7,864 nt of DNA from Pseudomonadota bacterium (GTDB lineage Bacteria; Pseudomonadota; Alphaproteobacteria; Reyranellales; Reyranellaceae). The stretch covers positions 1-7,864 of the forward strand of contig JAEWIV010000106.1 in NCBI GenBank assembly GCA_023386865.1, written 5' to 3'. Shown in pieces: positions 1-7,864 of the stretch. The stretch's first letter is position 1, and each line of letters starts with the position of its first letter. The position numbers and the translations under genes are program-made. The notes beneath the pieces were generated by a model. It was not told the origin of the DNA. It ran no database searches and saw only the letters and a program-made list of their open reading frames with translations.

Positions 1-512
1 GGCTCGACATCCCCGCGGCGCGACGGCTCTCGACGCGGCGCGGCCTGGCGCGCCTCGGCCACGACGACGAGGCGCTGGCCGATAGCATCGCCGATGCCTT
101 CACCGAGATGCGCCGCCAGGAATACCAACTCTACCCCGATGCCCACGCCACGGTCGATTCCTTGCGTCAGGCCGGCGTGAAGCTCGCCCTGGTGACCAAC
201 GGCGCATCGGCGATGCAGCGCGCCAAGATCGAGCGCTTCGACCTTGCCCATCGCTTCGATCACATCCAGATCGAAGGCGAGTTCGGCCAGGGCAAGCCCG
301 AGCTCGCGGTCTACCGCCATGCCCTGGAAAAGCTCGGCTGCGAAGCCTGCGAAGCCTGGATGGTCGGCGACAACTACGAATGGGAGGTCGTGGCGCCGCA
401 AAGGCTCGGCATGTGCGGCATCTGGTACGACCCATTCGATTTCGGCGTGCCGGCGGCCGCGACGGCCAAGCCGGCAAGGGTGATCAAGCGCCTGGCCGAG
501 CTGGTGGAATAG
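1..512 (+). CDS. HAD-family hydrolase, 3' part (5' end outside window)
   Basis: Partial gene; the open frame runs from base 3 without a stop, so the N-terminus, including the nucleophile DxD motif (HAD motif I), lies left of the window. What remains is the end of a helical cap (up to roughly base 140) and the Rossmann-like core. Visible HAD motifs are motif II, a LVTNG segment with Thr at 195-197; motif III, the Lys of a GKPE segment at 294-296; and motif IV, GDNYEWE, with its first Asp at 369-371. The family hydrolyses phosphate esters, or more rarely C-halogen bonds, in the cytoplasm with Mg2+. The layout resembles the HAD-IA phosphatases (YjjG/REG-2-like), but the substrate cannot be read from this fragment. 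The internal ATG at 108 is not the start, because conserved cap sequence precedes it. It ends 18 bases before the convergent ferredoxin gene. Confidence 0.88.
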   Translation, partial: LDIPAARRLSTRRGLARLGHDDEALADSIADAFTEMRRQEYQLYPDAHATVDSLRQAGVKLALVTNGASAMQRAKIERFDLAHRFDHIQIEGEFGQGKPELAVYRHALEKLGCEACEAWMVGDNYEWEVVAPQRLGMCGIWYDPFDFGVPAAATAKPARVIKRLAELVE

Positions 513-530
513 AGCGGAATGCTCCAGGCG

Positions 531-905
531 TCAGCGACCGGCGCGGTCGCTCGGCAGCTTGTCGGCCGTCTGCAGCATCAGCCGCTCGACACGGCCACCC
601 TGAACCAGGTGCTTTTCCAGCACCTCGTCGACGTCTTCCTTGGTGACGCAGGAGTACCAGACCCCTTCGGGATAGATCACCATCGTCGGTCCGAGCTCGC
701 AGCGATCGAGGCAGCCGGCGTTGTTGACGCGGACGTTGTTCAGCCCGAGCGCCTTGGCGCGAGCCTTCATGTGGTCACGCAGCGCCTCGCCGTTCTTCTC
801 CGCGCAGCAGCCGCGCGGATGACCGGCCGGGCGGCGGTTGGTGCAGCAGAAGACATGAGCTTCGTAGTAGGGCTTGGGATCGCCTGGCTTGTCGCGCGTG
901 CTCAT
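531..905 (-). CDS. Thioredoxin-like (2Fe-2S) ferredoxin
   Basis: 124 residues. The cysteine pattern is that of the thioredoxin-fold [2Fe-2S] ferredoxins (the Aquifex aeolicus Fd4 type and the NuoE-like fold): Cys21, then Cys34 thirteen residues later, and a C-x3-C pair at Cys65 and Cys69 in a GCLDRCELGP segment. Extra cysteines sit next to the first two (Cys20, Cys33), so the exact ligands in that half are ambiguous. A VIYPEGVWY segment after the last cysteine is also typical of the family. The expected role is soluble one-electron transfer; the partner is unknown. The ATG at 903-905 is chosen because GAAGGAA (911-917, minus strand) lies 5 bases upstream; an open frame extends 34 codons further but overlaps the upstream DUF6489 gene. 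The start is 2 bases after that gene's stop, so the two are probably co-transcribed and coupled. Confidence 0.9.
   Translation of the reverse strand: MSTRDKPGDPKPYYEAHVFCCTNRRPAGHPRGCCAEKNGEALRDHMKARAKALGLNNVRVNNAGCLDRCELGPTMVIYPEGVWYSCVTKEDVDEVLEKHLVQGGRVERLMLQTADKLPSDRAGR
533..551. other. Perfect 7-bp inverted repeat at convergent gene ends
   Basis: AGCGACC (533-539) and GGTCGCT (545-551) are exact reverse complements around a 5-base loop. The element covers the last codons and the first base of the stop of the ferredoxin gene, and lies just beyond the HAD gene on the other strand. It could act as a weak bidirectional transcript end. No T-run follows on either strand, so a classical intrinsic terminator is not supported, and the repeat may only reflect high GC content. 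Confidence 0.2.
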
Positions 906-907
906 GC

Positions 908-1165
908 TTATTCCTTCTTGCCGGTGGCGATGTTGGCGAGCTGGGACCAGAACGCCTGCTGGATCTGCTGCATCTGCTCCACGCCCTGCATGGAGGCCGG
1001 CAGCCACGTCTTGAACACCGTCTCGGGATTCATGGCGCCCAGGCTGGAGCGCAGCCGTTCCTCGATCTCGGCCATGATGCGGTCCTGCATCGGCTTGATG
1101 TCGGGCAGGCCGAAGAAGGCGCGCGCCTCCTCGGGCGTGCAGGTCACTTCGACGTTCACCTTCAT
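908..1165 (-). CDS. DUF6489 family small protein
   Basis: 85 residues, soluble, with no signal peptide or membrane segment. The N-terminal segment MKVNVEVTCTPEEARAFFGL, the IKPMQDRIMAE helix, the NPE(T)..KTWLP segment and a Gln/Met-rich C-terminal helix (about residues 59-80) match, from memory, the alphaproteobacterial family DUF6489. No biochemical function is known to me. The Gln/Met-rich amphipathic helices resemble those of small oligomerising or polymer-granule-associated proteins, which is only an impression. ATG at 1163-1165, with GGAGAGA (1171-1177, minus strand) 5 bases upstream. It is the first gene of a leftward pair with the ferredoxin 2 bases downstream, so a link to iron-sulphur or redox metabolism is a contextual inference. 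Confidence 0.8.
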   Translation of the reverse strand: MKVNVEVTCTPEEARAFFGLPDIKPMQDRIMAEIEERLRSSLGAMNPETVFKTWLPASMQGVEQMQQIQQAFWSQLANIATGKKE

Positions 1166-1280
1166 GATTTTCTCTCCGTTTGAGCCACCTTAGAGCGGTT
1201 CCCGGGCGGATGGGAGATGCTTGTTGCGGGAGAGCACATTCCGGGCGATCTGGAGCCGGCGGGCCGTGCTATGACCGGCC
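1166..1280. promoter_or_regulatory. Divergent intergenic region, DUF6489 versus PLP lyase
   Basis: 115 bases between two diverging starts, so promoters for both transcripts should lie here. The leftward side ends in a clear ribosome site. The rightward side has no Shine-Dalgarno sequence near the ATG at 1281, but a -10-like TATGAC at 1270-1275 places a possible transcript start at or next to that ATG. No convincing -35 box is seen on either strand. A short self-complementary CCCGGG lies at 1201-1206. The assignment rests on geometry more than on recognisable boxes. Confidence 0.4.
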
Positions 1281-2434
1281 ATGGTTACGCCCTGGCTTGA
1301 AAAGAACCCGCGTGCTGCGAAAACCCTGAAATTCGGCCGCGACCAGCAATATGTGATCAATCCCAACGGCATTGCCGAGCTCTGCGAAGAATTGAAGCAG
1401 TGCCCGCAGCACAAGCCGACGCCGCTTCACGTCCTGCCCGCCCTTGCCGAGCGACTCGGCGTGGGCGAGATCCGCGTCAAGGACGAGAGCCAGCGTTTCG
1501 GCTTCGGCGCCTTCAAGGCGCTGGGTGGCGTCGTCGCCGTCTACAACGCGCTCTCGGGCGCCGTCGGCGATGCTCACCACGTGGACGCGAGCTTCGCCGA
1601 TGTGATGAACGGCCGGTACAAGGAGATCACGCGCCCGTTCGTGTTCTCGACCGCGAGCTCGGGCAATCACGGCCGCTCGGTCGCCGCCGGCGCAAAGCTG
1701 TTCGGCAATCGCTGCGTGATCTTCCTGCCGAGGTTCACCTCGGCAGAAAAGGAAGCCGCGATCCGCGCCCGGGGCGCCGAGGTGATCCGCGTCGACGGCG
1801 ACTACGACGCCGCCGTCGCCGAATGCAGGCGCCGCTCGCAGGAGAACGGCTGGACGATCATTTCCGACACCTCGTGGGACGGCTACGAGCAGGCTCCGCG
1901 CAGCGTCATGCGCGGCTATTGCGTGCTGGTCCACGAGATCGTCGCCGAGTGGCGGCAGGCGCCGACGCATGTCTTCGTGCAGGCGGGCGTCGGCGGGCTG
2001 GCCGCCGCGGTGATCGGCTATCTGTGGGCCGTGCTGCCGACCCGGCCGACCTTCATCGTCGTCGAGCCCGAGAGCGCCGATTGCTGGTTCCAGAGCAACC
2101 GGGCCGGCGAGCCCGTGCTCGCCAGCGGCGACGCCGACACGGTGATGGGCGGCCTCGCCTGCCGCGAGATCTCGCCGATAACCTGGCCGGTCGTCGGCCA
2201 GGCCACCGACTGGTTCATGACCATCGCGGAGGACCAGGTCCTGCCGGCGCGCCGGATGCTCGCCCATCCGCTCGCCGGCGACCCCGCCATCGAGTCGGGT
2301 CCGTCGGGCTGCGCCGGGATGGCCGGGCTTTTGCGGGTCTGCAGTGACGAGGCTGCTTTCAAGGCGCTGAAACTCGACCGCCGCTCGCGCGTTCTGTTGA
2401 TCAACAGCGAAGGCAACCTCGGAGAAGGGCCGGC

Positions 2435-2438
<4 letters not shown>
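1281..2438 (+). CDS. dpaL: PLP-dependent lyase, diaminopropionate ammonia-lyase family
   Basis: 385 residues, close to E. coli YgeX (about 398). The family is a fold-type II PLP enzyme that converts 2,3-diaminopropionate to pyruvate and two ammonia. Visible landmarks are RPTPL-like KPTPL (45-49); the Schiff-base lysine Lys79 in DESQRFGFGAFKALGG (E. coli Lys77); the phosphate-cofactor loop SSGNHGR (126-132); Asp196 in SDTSWDGY (E. coli Asp189); the glycine-rich QAGVGGLAAAVIGYL; and two cysteines, Cys268 and Cys294, at the positions of the E. coli Cys265/Cys291 pair. Oddity: Ser127 replaces E. coli catalytic Asp120, giving a loop more like threonine/serine dehydratases, so the true substrate may differ. 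An in-frame stop at 1272-1274 makes ATG 1281 the first usable ATG; it has no obvious ribosome site. Its stop overlaps the next gene's start (ATGA). Family call is firm; symbol is by homology. Confidence 0.85.
2421..2438 (+). promoter_or_regulatory. Ribosome site and ATGA overlap coupling lyase to DUF255 gene
   Basis: GGAGAAGGG at 2421-2429 lies 5 bases before the ATG at 2435. That ATG shares bases with the TGA (2436-2438) of the lyase gene. This is a standard arrangement for translational coupling and fixes the start of the DUF255 gene. Confidence 0.8.
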
Positions 2439-4459
<2,021 letters not shown>

Positions 4460-4463
4460 GGTT

Positions 4464-5207
4464 TTACTTCAACAGCTCTGTCGGCGACGCCGTCGAAGCA
4501 GGCTTCAAGTCGAACGCGTAGTTGCAGGCCTTCGTTGTCTTCGTCGTCAAGGCAACTCGAATGGCCTCACCGGTTTGGGAGCCTGTCGCTTCACCGGTAA
4601 AGTAGTCCGGTCCGGATCCGACAAAGGACAATGCAAGCTGGCCGCTGCTCGCGGTCCCCTTCACGGTGCTTGTGGGCGCCCCACTCGAAGCTTCCGAAAG
4701 AAGGCCCTCGACCGAGTTCCCATTGACCGTCAGGACCATCGACGGCGACTGGCACCACGCTTCAGTTGTCCCCTTGCCCCGGTAAGTCTGTGGGCCCGGC
4801 GCCACGGACGGCGTCGGACCAGTCGCCGGCGCCATCGCCATCTGCACGGTCTGCACCGCGACGGGCGGCGCTGCACCACATCGCTGCTCGGCGAGGGTTG
4901 CGAGGTATTGCTGCCGACTTTGCAGGGCTGCGACTTCCTTGCCGGCTGCATTCTGGAAGTCCATTCCGAACCACAAGACCGGTATCAACAGGCCTGCTGC
5001 GCCCGCAATGACGTTCTGGGCAACCTTCTTGCCCTCTTCGCTACCGAGCTCAGTGATCTTCTTGTTGTTCGACTGCACCTCTGCGTTGATGGCAGCGCAG
5101 TCCATATAGCGATCCTGCGCCTGCGTGACAGCGATCGGCGCAGGAGCGCGGCCGGCGCATGCGGCGACCTGGGCGGCCGCCACCATAACGAGCATAAACT
5201 TCTTCAT
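4464..5207 (-). CDS. Predicted outer-membrane lipoprotein, unrecognised function
   Basis: 247 residues. The N-terminus is a lipoprotein signal peptide: MKKF, a hydrophobic stretch, then a lipobox VAAC with the lipidated Cys17; Ala at +2 predicts outer-membrane sorting. After it come a region of about 95 residues (18-112) with an N-K-K-rich helix, a hydrophobic stretch at 62-82 containing AGLLIPVLWFGMDF, and a Gln/Ala-rich helix. A Pro/Ala linker (113-141) leads to a Gly/Ser/Thr-rich, probably beta domain (142-235) starting YRGKGTTEAWC. Cysteines occur in pairs flanking the domains (Cys37/Cys110 and Cys152/Cys228), consistent with periplasmic disulphides. I recognise similar N-terminal regions in alphaproteobacterial hypothetical lipoproteins but no function. 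ATG chosen with GGGGAG (5219-5224, minus strand) 11 bases upstream. GC is lower than in neighbours (36/60 in 4981-5040 by hand count against 44/60 in 2521-2580). It appears to be a single-gene transcript. Confidence 0.82.
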   Translation of the reverse strand: MKKFMLVMVAAAQVAACAGRAPAPIAVTQAQDRYMDCAAINAEVQSNNKKITELGSEEGKKVAQNVIAGAAGLLIPVLWFGMDFQNAAGKEVAALQSRQQYLATLAEQRCGAAPPVAVQTVQMAMAPATGPTPSVAPGPQTYRGKGTTEAWCQSPSMVLTVNGNSVEGLLSEASSGAPTSTVKGTASSGQLALSFVGSGPDYFTGEATGSQTGEAIRVALTTKTTKACNYAFDLKPASTASPTELLK

Positions 5208-5230
5208 TTTCTCGAAATCTCCCCTTGCCC

Positions 5231-5259
5231 CTTATCTCACGAAGCAAAAAGGGATGCAA
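5231..5259 (-). promoter_or_regulatory. Possible sigma-70-like promoter of the lipoprotein gene
   Basis: On the minus strand a TTGCAT box (5254-5259) is separated by 17 bases from GATAAG (5231-5236). This would start transcription about 17 bases before the lipoprotein ATG, with the GGGGAG ribosome site at the very 5' end of the message. The spacing is ideal but each box matches the consensus only partly, and the leader would be very short. Confidence 0.2.
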
Positions 5260-5365
5260 TCACAGTCTGCAACGGACGCGCGCTGTTCACCCAGTGGCTG
5301 CATGCCCGCCCCTGCTACGACAGCTGGACGGACGCCGATGGCCGACGCATCCTCCGCCAAACCCG

Positions 5366-5371
5366 AAGGAG
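5366..5371 (+). promoter_or_regulatory. Ribosome binding site deciding a GTG start
   Basis: AAGGAG ends 9 bases before the GTG at 5381. It selects this GTG as the creatininase-family start over the TTG at 5225, which would add 52 residues of low-complexity, non-homologous-looking sequence. Confidence 0.75.
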
Positions 5372-5380
5372 TTTCGTTTC

Positions 5381-6124
5381 GTGCAGCTTCAGCTCAAGAC
5401 CTGGCAGTTCGTCGACGACTACCTCAAGACCAAGACCGGTATCATCATCCCGATTGGCTCGACCGAGCAGCACGGCCCGACCGGCCTGATCGGCACCGAT
5501 GCGCTCACCGCCGAGATGATCGGCCGCGGCGCCGGCGAGAAGGCGGGTGCGCTGGTGGCGCCGACCATCTCCGTCGGCATGGCGCAGCATCACCTGGCCT
5601 TCGCGGGCTCGGTCACCTTGCGGCCGACGACCCTAATCGCCGTGGTGCGCGACACCGTGGTGTCGCTGGCCAGGCACGGCTTCACCCGCTTCTTCTTCGT
5701 CAACGGCCATGGCGGCAACATTGCCACGGTGACCGCGGCGTTCTCGGAGATCTATGCCGAGCGGTCCATGGAGCGCATGTCCAATCAGCCTTCGATCAAG
5801 TGCGCGCTGCGCAACTGGTGGGATGGGCCGGGGGTCAAGAAGCTGAGCCAGGAGCTCTATCCGACCGGCGAAGGCAGCCACGCCACCGCGTCGGAGGTGG
5901 CGCTCACCTGGTACAAGTATCCCGAGACGATGCAACAGAAGGAGATGGAGCCTCGCATCGCCCCCAACGGCTCCTTCGCCGACGCCGAGGACTATCGCCG
6001 GGTCTTCCCCGACGGCCGCATCGGCTCCGATCCGAACCAGGCCACGCCCGAGCACGGCAAGCGCCTCTACGACATGGCGGTCGAGGAGGTCGCGCGCGAC
6101 TACGAAAGGTGGGTCGCGAAGTAG
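5381..6124 (+). CDS. Creatininase-family amidohydrolase
   Basis: 247 residues from the GTG, matching the 230-260 usual for creatininase-family proteins. These are cytoplasmic metal-dependent enzymes; characterised members include creatininase, the formamide hydrolase of riboflavin/F420 synthesis (ArfB) and the peptidase MftE. Metal-site motifs are IPIGSTEQHGP with Glu29 and His31, Asp40 in GTD, FFVNGHGGN with His110, and GEGSHATASE with His167 and Glu172. These make an intact active site likely. The specific substrate cannot be assigned: there is no mycofactocin, creatinine or riboflavin gene next to it, and it is a single gene between two leftward transcripts. The start is fixed by AAGGAG at 5366-5371. 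Its stop lies 4 bases from the convergent transporter gene. Confidence 0.9.
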   Translation: MQLQLKTWQFVDDYLKTKTGIIIPIGSTEQHGPTGLIGTDALTAEMIGRGAGEKAGALVAPTISVGMAQHHLAFAGSVTLRPTTLIAVVRDTVVSLARHGFTRFFFVNGHGGNIATVTAAFSEIYAERSMERMSNQPSIKCALRNWWDGPGVKKLSQELYPTGEGSHATASEVALTWYKYPETMQQKEMEPRIAPNGSFADAEDYRRVFPDGRIGSDPNQATPEHGKRLYDMAVEEVARDYERWVAK

Positions 6125-6128
6125 GCGG

Positions 6129-6989
6129 TCAGCGCCGCACCCGCTCGCGATGCAGGATGTAGAGGCCAGACGCCACGATCACGGCGATGCCGGCCATCGC
6201 CAGCGGGTTGGGCACCTCGCCCCACACGACGTAGCCGATGGCGAGCGCCCACAGGATCGAGCCGTAGCGGAAGGCGCCGATGACCGAGAACTCGCCGCCC
6301 GACCGCAGGGCCACGACGACGAACTGGTAGCCCATCGCCAGCAGGAGCGATGAGCCCAGCATGAAGCCGAGCGCACGGCCGTTCATCGGCTGCCAGCCCT
6401 CGACCAGGGACCAGCCGCAGCTCACCACGGCCACCACCAGTGCCGAGGTGAAGGACACGACCAGCGTCGGCACGCCGACGGGAAGAAAACGCACGATGAT
6501 GTCGCGCGCGCAGCCGATTGCCGTGCCGAGCAGGGCGAGCCACGTCCAGGCATTGAGATCGCCGGGATGCGGCTGGATCACCAGCAGCACGCCCGCGAAG
6601 CCCATGATGACCGCCGACCAGCGCCGCCAGCGCACGTTCTCCTTGAGGACCAGCACCGCCAGCACCGTGAGGATGACCGGCGTGGAGAGGTTGACGGCAT
6701 TGGCGATGGCGAAGGGGATCTGGAACAGCGCGATCAGGTAGAAGATCGCCGACCCCGCCTCGAGCACGCCGCGGAAGACGATGCGCGGGTTCGCCGCCCA
6801 GCGCAGCTGCCGCCAGGTGCCGGTGACCAGCAGGGCGAGCAGGCACCAAAGCGTGGCGAAGATGCCGCGCACGCCGATCGCCTGGATCGCCGGCACGCTC
6901 TCGGCGGCGAGCTTGATCAGCGCATCGTTGAAGATGAAGACCACGACCGCCGCCGACATCGCGAGGATGCCGCGGGTGTTGTCGACCAC
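6129..6989 (-). CDS. DMT-superfamily (EamA) transporter
   Basis: 286 residues, the usual size of EamA permeases. The protein is strongly hydrophobic, with about ten membrane segments in two repeats (roughly 7-138 and 148-280). Typical features are the first-helix FIFNDALIKL segment, the end of repeat one at AVLVLKENVRWRRWSAVIMGFAGVLL, and in repeat two FRYGSILWALAIGYVVWGEVPN, where EamA proteins usually carry an E-x-P after helix nine. A short positive tail (HRERVRR) ends it. Members export amino acids, nucleosides or other metabolites; the substrate is not predictable here. The start is a GTG (6987-6989) directly after the TAG of the EVE gene with no gap; no strong ribosome site is seen, so translation probably depends on the upstream gene. 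An ATG at residue 11 (6957-6959) is possible but would trim the first helix. Last gene of the gpsA unit. Confidence 0.9.
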   Translation of the reverse strand: MVDNTRGILAMSAAVVVFIFNDALIKLAAESVPAIQAIGVRGIFATLWCLLALLVTGTWRQLRWAANPRIVFRGVLEAGSAIFYLIALFQIPFAIANAVNLSTPVILTVLAVLVLKENVRWRRWSAVIMGFAGVLLVIQPHPGDLNAWTWLALLGTAIGCARDIIVRFLPVGVPTLVVSFTSALVVAVVSCGWSLVEGWQPMNGRALGFMLGSSLLLAMGYQFVVVALRSGGEFSVIGAFRYGSILWALAIGYVVWGEVPNPLAMAGIAVIVASGLYILHRERVRR

Positions 6990-7400
6990 CTACTTGCCGC
7001 CGGCCATCTTCATCAGGAGCTTCCAGTGCTCGTCGCTGACCGGCGACACCGAGAGTCGCGACTGGCGCACCAGCTTCATCTCCGTGAACCGGGGATCGGC
7101 CTTGATCTCGGCCAGCGTCACCGGCTTCTTCACCGGCTCGACCGCCTTGAAGTCGACGGTGACCGACTTGCCATCCTTGTCGGTCGAGTCGGGATAGGCG
7201 GTCCTGGTGACCTCGGCGATGCCGACGATCTCCTTGCCCTCGCCCGAATGGTAGAAGAAGGCGCGGTCGCCGACCTTCATGGCCTTGAGGTTGATCTGGG
7301 CCTGGAAGTTGCGCACGCCGGTCCAGGAGGTCTTCTTGTCCTTGACCAGCTGGTCCCACGAATAGGCCGACGGCTCGGACTTGATGAGCCAATACGCCAT
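6990..7400 (-). CDS. EVE domain-containing protein (PUA-like)
   Basis: 136 residues, consisting of a single EVE domain (Thy28/THYN1 type). Family features are the opening AYWLIKSEPSAYSWDQL, the WTGVRNFQAQINLKAMKVGD segment, FFYHSGEGKEIVGIAEV and, near the end, LVRQSRLSVSPVSDEHW. EVE domains are PUA-like folds whose aromatic pocket binds modified bases in DNA or RNA; stand-alone bacterial versions are common and their exact role is unclear. No nuclease or helicase is fused or adjacent, so a restriction role is not indicated. The ATG at 7398-7400 is chosen over an upstream TTG (7413-7415) because GGAGGAG (7407-7413, minus strand) lies 6 bases before it. It follows gpsA by 18 bases and abuts the transporter start, so it is the middle gene of a co-transcribed trio. 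Confidence 0.92.
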   Translation of the reverse strand: MAYWLIKSEPSAYSWDQLVKDKKTSWTGVRNFQAQINLKAMKVGDRAFFYHSGEGKEIVGIAEVTRTAYPDSTDKDGKSVTVDFKAVEPVKKPVTLAEIKADPRFTEMKLVRQSRLSVSPVSDEHWKLLMKMAGGK

Positions 7401-7406
7401 GTCACG

Positions 7407-7413
7407 CTCCTCC
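7407..7413 (-). promoter_or_regulatory. Ribosome binding site of the EVE gene
   Basis: GGAGGAG on the minus strand, 6 bases before the ATG at 7400. This strong site sits in the 18-base gap after gpsA and rules out the TTG that lies within the site itself. Confidence 0.75.
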
Positions 7414-7418
7414 AATCT

Positions 7419-7864
7419 TCATTTGCCTTCGCGCCGCAGCGGTCGCGCGAGCAAGGCGCGGATCGCCTCGTCGAGGTCGGCACCGCGATGCAGGATAGCA
7501 TCGACGGCGGCACAAATCGGCATTTCGATTTCGTGGCGCCGCGCGCGCGCCAGCACCGCCGGCGCCGTCGCCGCGCCTTCGACCACCTGCCGGCGGCCGG
7601 CCATGTAGTCGGCAAACCTGACGCCCTTGCCCAAGGCCTCGCCCAGCGCGCGGTTGCGCGACAGCGGTCCGTGGCAGGTCAGCACCACGTCGCCCAGCCC
7701 GCTCAAGCCGGCCAGCGTCTCCAGCTCGGCGCCCATCGCCTGGCCGAGCCGCGCCATCTCGGCGAAGCCGCGCGTGATCAACGCCGCCGCCGCGTTGTGG
7801 CCAAGCCCGCGTCCCTCGACGATGCCGGCCGCGATGGCGAGCACGTTCTTCACCGCGCCGCCCA
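7419..7864 (-). CDS. gpsA: NAD(P)H-dependent glycerol-3-phosphate dehydrogenase, C-terminal part
   Basis: Partial: the frame runs off the right edge, so only the C-terminal substrate domain (about 147 residues) is present and the N-terminal Rossmann NAD(P) domain lies outside. The enzyme reduces dihydroxyacetone phosphate to sn-glycerol 3-phosphate for phospholipid synthesis in the cytoplasm. The fragment begins GGAVKNVLAIAAGI, which contains the conserved catalytic lysine (Lys204 in human GPD1), followed by AALITRGFAEMARLG, the LSGLGDVVLTC segment with the conserved Asp, and LSRNRALGEALGKG with the substrate-phosphate-binding Arg. The C-terminal FADY..GRRQVVEGAATAPAVLARA and MPICAAVDAIL segments are also typical. 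The GTG at 7851-7853 is an internal Val codon, not a start. The gene heads a leftward unit with the EVE and DMT genes. Confidence 0.95.
   Translation of the reverse strand, partial: GGAVKNVLAIAAGIVEGRGLGHNAAAALITRGFAEMARLGQAMGAELETLAGLSGLGDVVLTCHGPLSRNRALGEALGKGVRFADYMAGRRQVVEGAATAPAVLARARRHEIEMPICAAVDAILHRGADLDEAIRALLARPLRREGK

Noticed and set aside
519..1193. A 224-codon + strand frame opposite the ferredoxin and DUF6489 genes
   Set aside because: The minus strand carries a four-cysteine ferredoxin and a recognised small family with good ribosome sites; this frame has no recognisable motif.
508..1203. Shared TAGAGCGG at about 510-517 and 1192-1199 as an intergenic repeat family
   Set aside because: Only about eight bases match and the flanks differ; too short to separate from chance within one window.
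1269..2267. A 332-codon minus-strand frame opposite the PLP lyase
   Set aside because: Same shadow effect; low-complexity product, and the sense strand encodes a recognisable enzyme.
4482..4492. CGGCG-A-CGCCG inverted repeat near the end of the lipoprotein gene as a terminator
   Set aside because: The one-base loop cannot form as drawn, it lies inside coding sequence, and no T-run follows.
4575..5489. A 304-codon + strand frame opposite the lipoprotein gene
   Set aside because: Product is Arg-rich and without motifs, while the minus strand encodes a clean signal peptide and lipobox.
6990..7400. EVE-domain gene as part of a modification-dependent restriction system
   Set aside because: It is a single-domain protein in a unit with gpsA and a transporter, with no nuclease, helicase or methyltransferase in view.

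Overview
The window is GC-rich, densely packed bacterial chromosome. Gene content (a DUF6489-type small protein, a thioredoxin-like 2Fe-2S ferredoxin, a DUF255/YyaL protein, an EVE-domain protein directly after gpsA) and codon bias (strong G/C at third positions) suggest an alphaproteobacterium, but I cannot name the genus. There are no RNA genes, insertion sequences, phage genes, CRISPR arrays or attachment sites that I can support, and no gene-free stretch longer than about 175 bases.

Layout from left to right: (1) the 3' part of a HAD-family hydrolase on the + strand (1-512). (2) A leftward two-gene unit converging on it: DUF6489 (908-1165), then a 2Fe-2S ferredoxin (531-905), with stop and start 2 bases apart. 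(3) A rightward two-gene unit starting from the divergent intergenic region 1166-1280: a PLP-dependent lyase of the diaminopropionate ammonia-lyase family (1281-2438), overlapping by 4 bases (ATGA) a DUF255 thioredoxin-fold/alpha-barrel protein (2435-4459). (4) A leftward, somewhat lower-GC lipoprotein gene (4464-5207), convergent with the previous unit. (5) A rightward creatininase-family amidohydrolase (5381-6124) with a GTG start. (6) A leftward three-gene unit entering from the right edge: gpsA (partial, 7419-7864), an EVE-domain protein (6990-7400) and a DMT/EamA transporter (6129-6989), separated by 18 and 0 bases.

These are mostly housekeeping or accessory metabolic genes, and nothing here looks like a defence, mobile or secretion system. 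The points most worth a second look are three. The lyase has Ser where the E. coli enzyme has catalytic Asp120, so its substrate is uncertain. It is translationally coupled to the DUF255 protein. The two-domain lipoprotein has paired cysteines and differs in composition from its neighbours. I did not find a convincing undescribed system.
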